DNA of 64,000 nt from CAWGHZ01 sp963822575 (GCA_963822575.1 CAWGHZ010000007.1:620001-684000), one strand, 5' to 3'; numbered from the stretch's first letter, positions 17,223-25,633 are shown. Notes: generated from the sequence alone by a model not told the origin. Program-made: numbers and translations.

Positions 17223-18851
17223 TTACACGTCCTGGTACAGCCATTCCCGGATGATGGAGACCGTCTCCTCCGGGTGATGCTCGACGATCTCGCCGATCTT
17301 CTTGATGGTGGAGGCGCGCACGCGCCCGTCGATTTGGGCGACGTCGATCAGCTCTTCCTCCTCCGGCTGGGCGACGCCGGTGCCGGAGGGCCCGGTCAGC
17401 GCCGGCGAATCCACCCCCTGGTTGGCGAGCAGCTTCGCCTCGTGGTCGCGCGACAGCGCCGTGGGCAGGGCGTCGAGCGTGCGGTTGACCAGCGGGCGGA
17501 CGACCAGCAGCAGCACCAGGATGGCGACGACGGCGAGCACCAAGAGCTCGGCGATGCGGAAGTAATCGGCCTTGGTGAGCCCGAACAGCGGCGGCTCGAT
17601 CTTCTCTGGCTCCTGCGGACCGGCGGCGAACTGCATGTTGATCAGCTCGAGCTTGTCGCCGCGCTTGGAGTCGTAGCCGATGGCCGACTGCACGAGCTTG
17701 GTGAGCTTGGCGAGCTCCTCGGCACTGCGCGGGTGATAAACCGCCTTGCCCGACTTGTCGTGGGTATAGGTGCCGTCGACCAGCACCGCGACCGAGAGGC
17801 GGCGCACCGTGCCTGCCTCGCGCACATGGTTCTGCACGGTCTTGGAGATCTCGTAGTTGACCGTTTCCTCGTTGCGCGAAGACTTGTCGACACTCTGGTT
17901 GGCGGGGGTGGCGCTCTGAGTCTGGCCGTTCGGCAGGTTGTTCTTCACCGATACCGACGGATGGTTGCGCGAGTTGGCCGAGTCGGAATTCTCCTCCACC
18001 GTCTGGGTCGAGCGCACGACCTGGCCGTCGGGATCGTAGCGCTCGGTGTTGGTGGTCACCCGGTCGAAATCCATGTCGGCCGTGACCTCGGCGCGCACCT
18101 TGCCGATGCCCACCGACTGTTCCACCAGGTCCTCGATGGTGCGCGACGTGCGGTCCTCGTAGGCCCGGCGCAAATCCTCGTTGGAATCGAGCGCGCCGGT
18201 GCCCTCCGACGAGCCGTCGCCGCGCGCGAGCAGATGCCCGGCGCTGTCGACCACCGATACGCGCGACGGGTCGAGCCCCGCGACCGAGGATGCGACCAGG
18301 TGCTGGATTGCCAAGACCTGGCCCTTGGTCAGCCGATCGGCGCCCTTGGGCTTGATCAGCACGGACGCCGTCGGCGGCCGCTCGCGCCGGCTGAACAGCT
18401 CGCGCCGGGGAATGACCAAATGTACGCGCGCCTCGTCGACCGACGAGATCGAGCGGATGGTGCGGGCAAGCTCGCCCTCGAGCGCGCGCACCAGGTTGAT
18501 CTGCTGCACGAAGCTGGTGGTGCCCAGCGTGTCGTTCTTGTCGAACAGCTCGTAGCCGACGGTGCCGCCTGACGGCAGGCCGTCCTCGGCGAGCGTCATG
18601 CGCAGACGGAGAACGCGGTCCTGCGGCACCAGGATCTGCCGGCCGCCGGCGCGCAGCTCGTAGGGGATGTTCATGGTCTCGAGCTTGCCGACGATCTTCG
18701 CCGACTCGGACGGGTCGAGGTCGCCGAACAGCAGCGCGTTGTCGGGCGTGGACAGGCGCTGCGACAGGAAGACGAAGAACACCACCAGCCCGATCGCGAC
18801 GGCTCCCATGGCCGCCAGGCGCACGGTCCCGAGGCCGCGCAGGGTCTGCAT
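17223..18851 (-). CDS. fliF: Flagellar MS-ring protein FliF
   Basis: A 542-residue MS-ring protein with two membrane segments: VRLAAMGAVAIGLVVFFVFL near the N-terminus and ELLVLAVVAILVLLLVVRPLV near residue 430. The YscJ-like ring-building part (ELRAGGRQILVPQDRVLRLRMTLA) lies between, and the C-terminal FliG-binding tail ends ETVSIIREWLYQDV. Start chosen at ATG 18851 (MQTLRGLG), as in Caulobacter FliF; the frame stays open upstream to 18908 without a better ribosome-binding site. First gene of the fliF-fliG-fliH-fliN-motA-flbD operon. Confidence 0.94.
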   Translation of the reverse strand: MQTLRGLGTVRLAAMGAVAIGLVVFFVFLSQRLSTPDNALLFGDLDPSESAKIVGKLETMNIPYELRAGGRQILVPQDRVLRLRMTLAEDGLPSGGTVGYELFDKNDTLGTTSFVQQINLVRALEGELARTIRSISSVDEARVHLVIPRRELFSRRERPPTASVLIKPKGADRLTKGQVLAIQHLVASSVAGLDPSRVSVVDSAGHLLARGDGSSEGTGALDSNEDLRRAYEDRTSRTIEDLVEQSVGIGKVRAEVTADMDFDRVTTNTERYDPDGQVVRSTQTVEENSDSANSRNHPSVSVKNNLPNGQTQSATPANQSVDKSSRNEETVNYEISKTVQNHVREAGTVRRLSVAVLVDGTYTHDKSGKAVYHPRSAEELAKLTKLVQSAIGYDSKRGDKLELINMQFAAGPQEPEKIEPPLFGLTKADYFRIAELLVLAVVAILVLLLVVRPLVNRTLDALPTALSRDHEAKLLANQGVDSPALTGPSGTGVAQPEEEELIDVAQIDGRVRASTIKKIGEIVEHHPEETVSIIREWLYQDV

Positions 18852-18960
18852 CAAGGCTTGCACTGGAATCCCGGAATCTCTGAAACGCAACCTGCCGAGG
18901 GGCACCACGCCGCCGGTTCGCGCACGCTATGCGGGCGCGGTAAACAGCGCGTTAAGAGGC

Positions 18961-18994
18961 GGCAAAATTTGCCGTCGGCCAGGCAGGTTTTGCC
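18961..18994 (-). promoter_or_regulatory. Two candidate FlbD (ftr-like) sites upstream of fliF
   Basis: Two 13-bp palindromes, GGCAAAATTTGCC (18961-18973) and GGCAGGTTTTGCC (18982-18994), lie 21 bp apart (two helical turns) and about 110-140 bp upstream of fliF. They match the GGCA-N5-TGCC pattern found upstream of both flagellins and flgI. Unlike those loci, I find no GG-N10-GC sigma-54 promoter between these sites and fliF, so repression or autoregulation of the flbD-containing operon is the likelier role (inference from Caulobacter FlbD behaviour). Confidence 0.7.
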
Positions 18995-19082
18995 GCGCGG
19001 GACGAGATGTCGCAGAAGATGCGAAACGGAAAGGGCGGGTCCATGACCCGCCCCTCGCGCATGCGCAAATGCGGCCCGCGCG

Positions 19083-19370
19083 TCAGCGGTGCTGGACGCG
19101 GCGGTACTTCTGGATCTGGGTCGCGCGCAGGCCGCGCACGCCATGCTGGTCGACGAGTTTCTGCCACGACAGGAACTCCTCGACCGAAAGCGTGTAGCGC
19201 GCGCACGCCTCCTCGAGCGACAGGAGGCCCGCGCGCACGCCCGCGACGACTTCGGCCTTGCGCCGCATGACCCAGCGCTTGGTGTTCGGCGGGGGCAGGT
19301 CGGCCATCCCCATCGGGCGGCCCGATGGTCCCAGGATGGTGTCGACCCGCGACAATTCGTTGTTCGGCAT
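19083..19370 (-). CDS. sciP: CtrA inhibitor SciP (DUF1153 family)
   Basis: A 95-residue DUF1153 protein. Its core (TILGPSGRPMGMADLPPP, then KRWVMRRKAEVVAGVRAGLLSLEEACARYTLSVEEFLSWQ) matches Caulobacter SciP, a helix-turn-helix protein that binds CtrA at promoters and blocks transcription activation after the swarmer stage. Start chosen at ATG 19370 (MPNNELSRV), where similarity begins; the frame is open 41 codons further upstream. A CtrA-like box lies 63-77 bp upstream. Its position between fliF and flgE puts the cell-cycle inhibitor inside the flagellar locus. Confidence 0.9.
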   Translation of the reverse strand: MPNNELSRVDTILGPSGRPMGMADLPPPNTKRWVMRRKAEVVAGVRAGLLSLEEACARYTLSVEEFLSWQKLVDQHGVRGLRATQIQKYRRVQHR

Positions 19371-19432
19371 TTGGGGCGCGCTCCGCTCGAAAGCCCGCAT
19401 TGCGATGCGGCCGCACGATAGGCTGTGCCCGC

Positions 19433-19447
19433 TTAAAAAAGGGCTAA
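19433..19447 (-). promoter_or_regulatory. Candidate CtrA box upstream of sciP
   Basis: On the minus strand this reads TTAG-N7-TTAA, seven of eight matches to the CtrA consensus TTAA-N7-TTAA. It lies 63-77 bp upstream of the proposed sciP start. In Caulobacter CtrA activates sciP, so a site here makes sense; a chance match in a locally AT-rich patch cannot be excluded. Confidence 0.5.
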
Positions 19448-19481
19448 GGAGAAAGGTAAAGGAATGCAGGAAAATCGGGCA

Positions 19482-19508
19482 TTTCCGGGCCATCGGCCAG
19501 CCCGGAAA
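19482..19508 (-). terminator. Hairpin downstream of flgE
   Basis: Arms TTTCCGGGC (19482-19490) and GCCCGGAAA (19500-19508) pair perfectly around a 9-nt loop, about 34 bp after the flgE stop in the direction of transcription. The minus strand then reads tgcccgattttcc, a short T-rich tail. A terminator separating flgE from sciP is likely. Confidence 0.6.
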
Positions 19509-19541
19509 CGCCCCCGTATGCGACTGCCCGAAGGCCGGGCC

Positions 19542-20811
19542 TCAGCGCTTGGTCTGTATCAGCGTGGTCAGCATCTCGTCGCCCGTCGTGATCACCTTGG
19601 CCGCGGCCGAATAGGCCTGCTGCGTGATGATCATGTTGGTGAACTCGGTGGCGAGGTCGGTGGTCGATGCCTCGAGCGCGGTGGGCACCAGCTTGCCCGC
19701 GCTCGCCGTGCCGGCGTCCTGCACCACAGGCGTTCCCGACTCGTCGGACTCGATGTACAGCGTGCCGGTCTTGGCCGTCAGCCCGTCGGGGTTCGCGAAG
19801 GTGGTCACCGGGATCTTGTAGATCTTCAGCGACTGGCCGTTGTCGAAATTCGCCGTGACGATGCCGTTCTCGTCCACCGTGACGCCCGCGAAATTGCCGA
19901 ACGTGGCGCCGTTCTGGTTGATGAAGGTGGTCGAATAGGCGCTGGCGAACTGGGTGACTCCATCGGCCTGGCCGGCGGTGCCGAGGTTGAGCGTGATCGA
20001 GCTGTCGTCGGCGCCGGAGTTCCAGCCGGTGAGCTGCAGGTCGGGGGGCGTGGCGGCGCCGTCGAAGCTCGCGGGCGTGCCGTCGCCGTTGAACAGCACG
20101 TCGACGCTGAAGGGCGTGGTCGAGCCGGCCGCGCCCTCGAACACGCCGGTCGCATCGGGCGCGGCCGCCGTGAGCGTCCAGTCCTTGGGCCCGTTCTGCG
20201 TCCAGGTATAGGTCACGTCGTGGCGCACGCCGAGCGAATCGTAGACCGGTACGACCGTGGTCTCGGTCGTCGATCCCGAGGCCGGCAGGTTGAGCCCGAG
20301 CGAGATGGAGCTGGTGGCGCGTGCGCTGCCTGACACGCTGTTCACGCGCACCGCATCGAGGCTGGTCGGGTCGGCCGGATTGGTGGCCAACGGCACACCA
20401 TTCGCGTCGGTCGCGAGCCCTTGCAGGTAGAACCCGGTCGGCGTGCGCAGATAGCCCGACGAGTTCGGGCTGGAAGCTGCCCGCGCGGGTGAAGTAGCGC
20501 TGGTCGGTGGACGCTGGCGCCGGGTTCTGCGTCACGGTGAAGAAGCCTTGGCCGGAGATGGCGAGGTCGGTGGCGTTGGCAGAGGATTGGATCAGCCCCT
20601 GCTGCGTCACGTCGTAGAGCGGCGAGAAGCGGACGCCGCCCGGCGCGTACATGTTCATCGTTTGCTGCGTGACCAACGTCGAGAACGCCGACCGCGCGGT
20701 CTTGTAGCCGGTGGTGTTGACGTTCGAGATGTTGTCCGAGATGACGCCGAGCGCCTGGCTCTGCGCGTTCAGACCCGACACGCCGGAGAACAATGCACCG
20801 TAGATACCCAT
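19542..20811 (-). pseudogene. flgE: Flagellar hook protein FlgE, interrupted by a one-base frameshift
   Basis: The N-terminal part from ATG 20811 (MGIYGALFSGVSGLNAQSQA) and the C-terminal part ending at 19542 (TNMIITQQAYSAAAKVITTGDEMLTTLIQTKR) together make a normal hook protein of about 422 residues, with rod-core N-domain, FlaE-like middle and C-terminal helix. They are in different frames. Between RAGSFQP and NSSGYLRTPTGFYLQG there is one base too many; the G-run at 20467-20469 (CCC on the coding strand) is the likely spot. As written, translation from 20811 leaves frame after FTRAGSFQP. Last gene of the flagellin 1-fliS-fliK-flgD-flgE run. Confidence 0.9.
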
Positions 20812-20854
20812 CGTGCTACTCCTCTTGTCGGCGCCGTACGGGCGCCCGATGCGA

Positions 20855-21535
20855 CTACTGGCCGGTGACGCCGGTCACGTTAGCGACCGGGATCTTGGTC
20901 GAACCGACCTCGAGCGAAAGGCCCGTCTCGTCGTTGGCGACCCCGGTGACCGTGCCGAACACCGAGGTGGTGGTGGAGACCGGATTGCCCGCGGCGTCCT
21001 GGGCGATCACGCGCAGCGTATAGGCGCCGTCGGGCAAGGTATTGCCGTTCATGTCCTGGCCGTTCCAGGTGAAGCTGTGGTCGCCCTGGGTGATCTCGCC
21101 CTTGGTCGCGTAGACGACGTGGCCGGAGGGGTCGAGCACGGCGAGATCGGTCGCTGCCGCGGCGCCGGCGAGGCTGTAGCCGAAGCGGGCCGTGCCGCCG
21201 GCGAGCGCGGTGGTGTCGCCCGTCGCCTCGACGGTCTTGCCGATATAGCCCAGCGCTGAGGTGGTCAGGTTGTTGTTCTGCAGCCCGATCAGCTTCTCGA
21301 GGTTCGAGTTCGAGTTGATCTGCTGCTCGACGCCCGCGAAGGCGACGAGCTGCGAGATGAACTGGTTGGAGTCCATCGGCGACAGCGGGTCCTGATGCTG
21401 GAGCTGGGTGGTCAGCAGCTTGAGGAAGCTGTCATATGTGCCCGACAGCGACTTCGCCGCATCGGCGGCCTGCGAGGCGGTGGCGGGCGGCGTCGCCGCC
21501 GAGGCGGTCGAGGTGGTGGTGGGGCTGACGGTCAT
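20855..21535 (-). CDS. flgD: Flagellar hook capping protein FlgD
   Basis: A 226-residue hook-cap scaffold protein needed for FlgE polymerisation and then discarded. The conserved N-terminal block is YDSFLKLLTTQLQHQDPLSPMDSNQFISQLVAFAGVEQQI (about residues 34-73). The C-terminal half is the Tudor/FnIII-like region with FTWNGQDMNGNTLPDGAYTL. It sits between fliK and flgE as in many alphaproteobacteria. Confidence 0.94.
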   Translation of the reverse strand: MTVSPTTTSTASAATPPATASQAADAAKSLSGTYDSFLKLLTTQLQHQDPLSPMDSNQFISQLVAFAGVEQQINSNSNLEKLIGLQNNNLTTSALGYIGKTVEATGDTTALAGGTARFGYSLAGAAAATDLAVLDPSGHVVYATKGEITQGDHSFTWNGQDMNGNTLPDGAYTLRVIAQDAAGNPVSTTTSVFGTVTGVANDETGLSLEVGSTKIPVANVTGVTGQ

Positions 21536-21546
21536 GGTCGGACTCC

Positions 21547-23010
21547 TTAAACGCGAAGGTCGACGCCGCCGGGGCGCAGCAGCGCGGTGGCGAGCGATGC
21601 GGGCGCAATGGCGTCGACGCCCACCGGCGCCGGGACGGCCAGATTGACGGGCGCAGTCGACGGGGCATGGCCGCCCGAGGGTGCGCCCTGGTTCTGGCCC
21701 TGGAACTGGAACGACAGGCTGCCCGCATCGGCGCGGAGCCCGGCATCCTGCAGCGCCCGGGCGAGCGCGCCTGCATCATTGCGCAGCGCGGCCAGCGTGT
21801 CGGCGCGCTGGGCGCTGATTACGACCTGGACGTTGTGATGGTCGTGGAAGGTGATCTGGGCCGAGATCCTTCCCAGGTCGGCGGGCTTGAGCTGCACCGT
21901 GAAGCGGTCGATGCCGTCCTCCGCCGCGCGGGTGATGTGGAGCGCGATCTGCTGGACGGCCGGCGGCACCGTGATGGGCCGCGTGGCGTACGCGGCCTGC
22001 GGGCCGGTGGCGGGGCGGGTGTGCTGGGCTGTGGGATCGACGCCGAGTGCGGAGGAGAAGGCGCTGCCGTCGCCGGCCGCCGCGCGCGGCGCGTCGCCGT
22101 CGTGCGCCGGGCGGGCGGCGTCGGGCGTCGCGCCCGTCGTGACATTGGCCATGGCGGCGGAAGCCGGCGTGGTCGCCGGATGGGCGTGCGCCTCGGCCGG
22201 GATCAGGTTGGCGAAGGGCTTGCCGGAGGCCCCCGGATGCGCGGGTTTCGCGGCCGGCGGATCGGGCCGGTCCGGCGCGAGCGGGTGAACCGCCGAAGCG
22301 TCCACATGCTCTGCCGCGTCGCCGCCGGGAGTTGTAGCCGCTGCATTGCCAGGCGCCGAGGGGCCCAGCCGCGCGCTGCGCTTTGCGGTCGGCGTCGTGT
22401 TGCCGAGAAGCCCGTCTTCGGGGACGTCCGGTCCTTCGTCGGCCAGAGCGATCGGCGGTGTCGCGGGCGCGGCGGTCGCCGAGGCGGGCGGCGTCGCCGG
22501 CGCAGTCTGCGGCGGGGCCGCGTCCGCCCCCATGGTCGTCGGCGCGACCGTAGGCTTCGTGGGCTTGTCCGACGGCGCCGCAGCGCGATGCGGCTTGTGC
22601 GCCGCGTCTTTCGCCGGCTTGTTCGACTTTGCGATGTCGGAAGTGGGCGCGGCTTTCGCCGTCGCGGCGTCGGCGGCGTCCGTCTTGTCGATGGCGGCCG
22701 CCGGTTCCGACGGGGTCGGCGACGACTCCTCGGCGGTCTTGTCCGCCTTCTGCTGCGGCGGCTTCGCGTCCGCGCTCTCTCGCGGCCTGGGCGACGGATC
22801 GTCGTCGGGCACATCGTCCTGCGCCGGGGCGTCCGGGGCGTCGGCCGGGGGATCGGACGTCGTGCGGGGCGGCGGCGGCGGAGCGTCGGGCAGCAAGGCC
22901 TGGGCAAAAGCGAAGGGCGGTCCGCGCCCGTCCGGCCGGTCGGGAGCGGCGCCGGCTTGGCGCAACGCAGGCGCCGGCAGGGGACTCGGGGGCGGCGGGG
23001 GGACTTTCAT
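21547..23010 (-). CDS. fliK: Flagellar hook-length control protein FliK
   Basis: A 487-residue protein from ATG 23010. It has a long Pro/Ala/Lys/Asp-rich disordered ruler region and a C-terminal Flg_hook domain with VQLKPADLGRISAQITFHDHHNVQVVIS, the substrate-switch part that contacts FlhB. The start is uncertain. The frame is open to 23421, but codon-third-position GC in the stretch upstream of 23010 is low in this frame and higher in the frame of the small orf at 23012-23260. The true N-terminus may therefore be that orf joined by a one-base shift. Confidence 0.85.
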   Translation of the reverse strand: MKVPPPPPSPLPAPALRQAGAAPDRPDGRGPPFAFAQALLPDAPPPPPRTTSDPPADAPDAPAQDDVPDDDPSPRPRESADAKPPQQKADKTAEESSPTPSEPAAAIDKTDAADAATAKAAPTSDIAKSNKPAKDAAHKPHRAAAPSDKPTKPTVAPTTMGADAAPPQTAPATPPASATAAPATPPIALADEGPDVPEDGLLGNTTPTAKRSARLGPSAPGNAAATTPGGDAAEHVDASAVHPLAPDRPDPPAAKPAHPGASGKPFANLIPAEAHAHPATTPASAAMANVTTGATPDAARPAHDGDAPRAAAGDGSAFSSALGVDPTAQHTRPATGPQAAYATRPITVPPAVQQIALHITRAAEDGIDRFTVQLKPADLGRISAQITFHDHHNVQVVISAQRADTLAALRNDAGALARALQDAGLRADAGSLSFQFQGQNQGAPSGGHAPSTAPVNLAVPAPVGVDAIAPASLATALLRPGGVDLRV

Positions 23011-23011
23011 T

Positions 23012-23260
23012 TCACCACGCGACGGAAAGGGGCACCGGGCCGGTTTTGGCGATGCCTGCGAGGCGGGGGCGCGGGGCGCCGCGCCACGGTCCGGCCGAAC
23101 AGGGCACGCCGCCCGTCCCGCCGGACCCGGACCCGCCCGAGCGGTTGCGCAGGGTGGGCATGACCGGCCCCGTTCGGGGCTGGTCGCCGGAACGACGATC
23201 GGCCGGGCGGCGTCCCATCGGCGCCACGAGGGGTGCGCGCGAAAGATCGAAGGCTTGCAT
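23012..23260 (-). CDS. 82-residue orf between fliS and fliK, possibly the displaced fliK N-terminus
   Basis: Starts with ATG 6 nt after the fliS stop and ends with TGA one base before the fliK ATG (TGA-A-ATG), so it fits perfectly between two genes. The sequence starts MQAFDLSRAPLVAPMGRR and is Gly/Pro/Arg-rich with no recognised domain. By my count its third-position GC (about 83%) is better than that of the fliK frame over the same DNA (about 67%). It is offset from fliK by the equivalent of one extra base. Either a short coupled orf, or fliK's real N-terminus broken by an insertion. Confidence 0.4.
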   Translation of the reverse strand: MQAFDLSRAPLVAPMGRRPADRRSGDQPRTGPVMPTLRNRSGGSGSGGTGGVPCSAGPWRGAPRPRLAGIAKTGPVPLSVAW

Positions 23261-23266
23261 CGGCGC

Positions 23267-23710
23267 CTATCCCTGCAGTGCGTCGTCGCGAAGCGGCTCG
23301 GCGCCGGCAGCGGCCATCGCCTCGGCGTAGGCGATGCTCGCCTCGATCCGCTCGTCGATCGCGCGCCACGCGTCGCGGAGCGGCGCCAGCAATGCCATCG
23401 CCTCGCGCGCGGGGGCGGCATCGTTCCGCACGTTGACGAGGGCGAGGCGGCGCATGAGGAAGCGGTAGAGCGCGGCGAGCTGCTCGGCGATTGCGCCGCC
23501 CTGCTCGAAGTCGAGCGTCATGTAGAGGTGGCAGACGATGTCGATCGCCTTGTTGGCGGCGGCACAGCGTGCCTCGATGTCGCCAGCCGCGACCGCGTCG
23601 ATGGCGGCGGCGAGGCTCTTCTCGGCTTCGTCGAACAGCATGACGACGAGCCGGCTGGGCGAGGCGTCGAGCAGGTGCTCGATGGTGGCGAGGTCGATGG
23701 TGGCGGTCAT
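23267..23710 (-). CDS. fliS: Flagellin export chaperone FliS (copy 1)
   Basis: A 147-residue helical FliS. The conserved pattern is clear: LVVMLFDEAEKSLAAAIDAV, GDIEARCAAANKAIDIVCHLYMTLDFEQGG, AALYRFLMRRLALVNVRND. FliS binds the disordered C-terminus of flagellin and keeps it soluble for export. Start at ATG 23710 (MTATIDLATIEHLL), 16 nt after the flagellin 1 stop, so it should be specific for or co-produced with that flagellin. Confidence 0.88.
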   Translation of the reverse strand: MTATIDLATIEHLLDASPSRLVVMLFDEAEKSLAAAIDAVAAGDIEARCAAANKAIDIVCHLYMTLDFEQGGAIAEQLAALYRFLMRRLALVNVRNDAAPAREAMALLAPLRDAWRAIDERIEASIAYAEAMAAAGAEPLRDDALQG

Positions 23711-23726
23711 CCCGTCCTCCAATCGT

Positions 23727-24887
23727 CTACTGGAACAGCCGCAAGAGGTTTTGCGGCATCTGGTTCGCCTGGGCGAGCATGGCGACGCCCGCCTGCAGCA
23801 GGATTTGCTTCGAGGTGAAGTTCGAGAACTCACTCGCTACGTCGAGGTCCATAAGGGTCGAACGCGCGGCTTCGGTGTTTTCGGTCGCGATCGAGATGTT
23901 CGACGCGGCGAAGTCGAGCCGGTTCTGCAACGCGCCCACGGTGGCGCGCGCGGTGTTGAGCTGGTTGACCGCAAGGTCGATGTTGTCCGAAGCGGTGTTG
24001 GCGCCCCCGACCGTGTTGATCTGGTCGGAGGACAGGCCAAGCGACGCGAGGGTGACGCTGCCGAGCGAGATGGTGATGTCGTCGCTGGCGTTGGTGCCGG
24101 GCCCGACCTTGAACATGAAGCTGGTCGTCGAGTTGCCCTGCAGCGTGATCGCGGTCGACGCAATCGTGCCGGCCGAGTTGGTCTTGAAGTTGGCGCCGAG
24201 GTTGAGGTCCATCTCGGCGTCGGATCCGGCTGCCGTCAGCTTCACGGTCACCGGCGCGGTCAGGACGCCGCCTGAGCTCGCGCCCGGGGCCAACGTGCCG
24301 TTCCAGTTGGTGGTGCCGTCGGTCAAGGTGAAGTTGTTCGACCCGTCATACGCGATCGAGTACGCGCCCGACGTGGTATTGCCGCCGAGGTCGAAATTCT
24401 TCACCGTGATGCTGGACACGAAGTCGCCGGTCTGCAGGCCGGCCGGCGCGCTTTGCACCGTCTGGCCACCGGCGACGAGCTGCGTGCCGCTGAACGAGGT
24501 GTTCTGCGCAATCCGGTCGACTTCGTCCTGGAGTTGCGTGAACTCGGTGTTGAGGTTCGTGCGGTCGGTGTCCGACAGTTGTCCGGAGGCAGCCTGCACC
24601 GACAGGCTCTTCATGCGGCTCAAGATATCGAACACCTTGGACATGGCGCCGTCGGCGATCTGAAGCATCGAGCTCGCCTGGCTGGCGTTGACCGACGCCT
24701 GGCGCAAGGCCGAGACCTCGATCGCCAGGCGCGACCCGACCGCGAGCGCCGCGGCGTCGTCCTTGGCGGACAGGACGCGCGTGCCCGCCGAGAGCTTGGC
24801 GAGCAAGTCGGTCGCCTGCATGTCGGAGGTCATCAGGTTCCGGTGGGCGACGTTCGCCGCGTAGTTGGAAATGACGTTCAACGTCAT
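23727..24887 (-). CDS. fliC: Flagellin (copy 1)
   Basis: A 386-residue flagellin. The N-terminal D0/D1 region starts MTLNVISNYAANVAHRNL, and the C-terminal D0 ends GVAMLAQANQMPQNLLRLFQ. The central region is Ser/Thr/Gly-rich and exposed, a likely target for O-glycosylation by the nearby GT41 enzyme. Start at ATG 24887 with ribosome-binding site aggaga. A sigma-54 promoter lies 78-92 bp upstream with FlbD-like sites behind it. Same length and overall sequence as the second flagellin at 29308-30468, so a duplication. Confidence 0.96.
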   Translation of the reverse strand: MTLNVISNYAANVAHRNLMTSDMQATDLLAKLSAGTRVLSAKDDAAALAVGSRLAIEVSALRQASVNASQASSMLQIADGAMSKVFDILSRMKSLSVQAASGQLSDTDRTNLNTEFTQLQDEVDRIAQNTSFSGTQLVAGGQTVQSAPAGLQTGDFVSSITVKNFDLGGNTTSGAYSIAYDGSNNFTLTDGTTNWNGTLAPGASSGGVLTAPVTVKLTAAGSDAEMDLNLGANFKTNSAGTIASTAITLQGNSTTSFMFKVGPGTNASDDITISLGSVTLASLGLSSDQINTVGGANTASDNIDLAVNQLNTARATVGALQNRLDFAASNISIATENTEAARSTLMDLDVASEFSNFTSKQILLQAGVAMLAQANQMPQNLLRLFQ

Positions 24888-24964
24888 GAGCGGTTTCTCC
24901 TGCGATTCTCTGGGCCGCGGTCTGATCGCGCGAGGGCGGTCCAGTTTCGGTCGCAAGACGCATC

Positions 24965-24979
24965 GCAAGAATCGGGCCA
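24965..24979 (-). promoter_or_regulatory. Sigma-54 promoter of flagellin 1
   Basis: The minus strand reads TGGCCCG-ATTC-TTGC, with GG and GC ten bases apart as sigma-54 requires. The start codon is about 78 bp downstream. Candidate FlbD sites lie 77-130 bp upstream. Confidence 0.85.
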
Positions 24980-25055
24980 AACCTGCCCGATCTCGTAAGT
25001 ACCTGAATCGACGGGATGTTTCGGCTACACGCACAAGCTGCAGCGGGCGCGCGGC

Positions 25056-25109
25056 GGCAAATCCGTCATCGGCGACCGGGAAGTTCGTGCCGGGCGGGCC
25101 GATTTTGCC
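25056..25109 (-). promoter_or_regulatory. Candidate FlbD enhancer sites of flagellin 1 (degenerate)
   Basis: Three elements resemble GGCA-N5-TGCC: ggcaaatccgtca (25056-25068, left half only), ggaagttcgtgcc (25079-25091, right half) and GGCCGATTTTGCC (25097-25109, one mismatch). They are weaker than the sites at flagellin 2, which could make flagellin 1 less responsive to FlbD. Confidence 0.55.
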
Positions 25110-25155
25110 GGGGGCGGGATCGCGGGGGCCGCGGCGCGACGGAAGCGGCGGGGGC

Positions 25156-25593
25156 TCAGGCGGAGATGGACAGGCCGGCGGGAAGGGCCGCGTCGGGGCC
25201 GGCGCCGCTCGGACGCGCGGGCGCGCCGGCCTGGCGGGCGAGAGAGACCCAGGATTCGCACAGCGGCTCGAGGAGCGCGATCACCTCGCGCGCCGGCGCG
25301 GGGTCGTTGCGCACGTCGATGAAGGTCAGCCGTCCCAGCATGTAGTGGTAAAGCTGGCCCAGGTTGGCGGCGATCTCGCCGCCGCGCTCGACATCGAGGG
25401 TGGTGTAGAGGTGGGTGATGATGTCGCCCGCCTGCTTGTTGGCGTTGAACCGCGCCTCGATGTCGCCGGCCTCGATGGCGCGCACGGCGGATTTCAGCGC
25501 GAAGATCGCCCGCTCGTACAACATGGCGACGAGCTGGGCGGGCGTCGCGGTCATGATCCGCTGGGTCTGGTACGACTGTGGCGAGGGCGACAC
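25156..25593 (-). CDS. fliS: Flagellin export chaperone FliS (copy 2)
   Basis: A 145-residue FliS, closer to the canonical form than copy 1. It has QSYQTQRIMTATPAQLVAMLYERAIFAL near the start, then GDIEARFNANKQAGDIITHLYTTLDVERGGEIAANLGQLYHYMLGRL. Start proposed at GTG 25593, which has ggag nine bases upstream; an ATG at 25662 would overlap fliD by 29 bp. Last gene of the flagellin 2-flaG-fliD-fliS2 run. Confidence 0.87.
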   Translation of the reverse strand: MSPSPQSYQTQRIMTATPAQLVAMLYERAIFALKSAVRAIEAGDIEARFNANKQAGDIITHLYTTLDVERGGEIAANLGQLYHYMLGRLTFIDVRNDPAPAREVIALLEPLCESWVSLARQAGAPARPSGAGPDAALPAGLSISA

Positions 25594-25633
25594 AGGTGTT
25601 ACTCCGCGACGGGGATGGGCAGGGACGGCACTC

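Noticed and set aside
18951..18966. CtrA box at fliF (TTAA-N7-CAAA)
   Set aside because: Only five to six of eight bases match and it overlaps a better-explained FlbD-like site.
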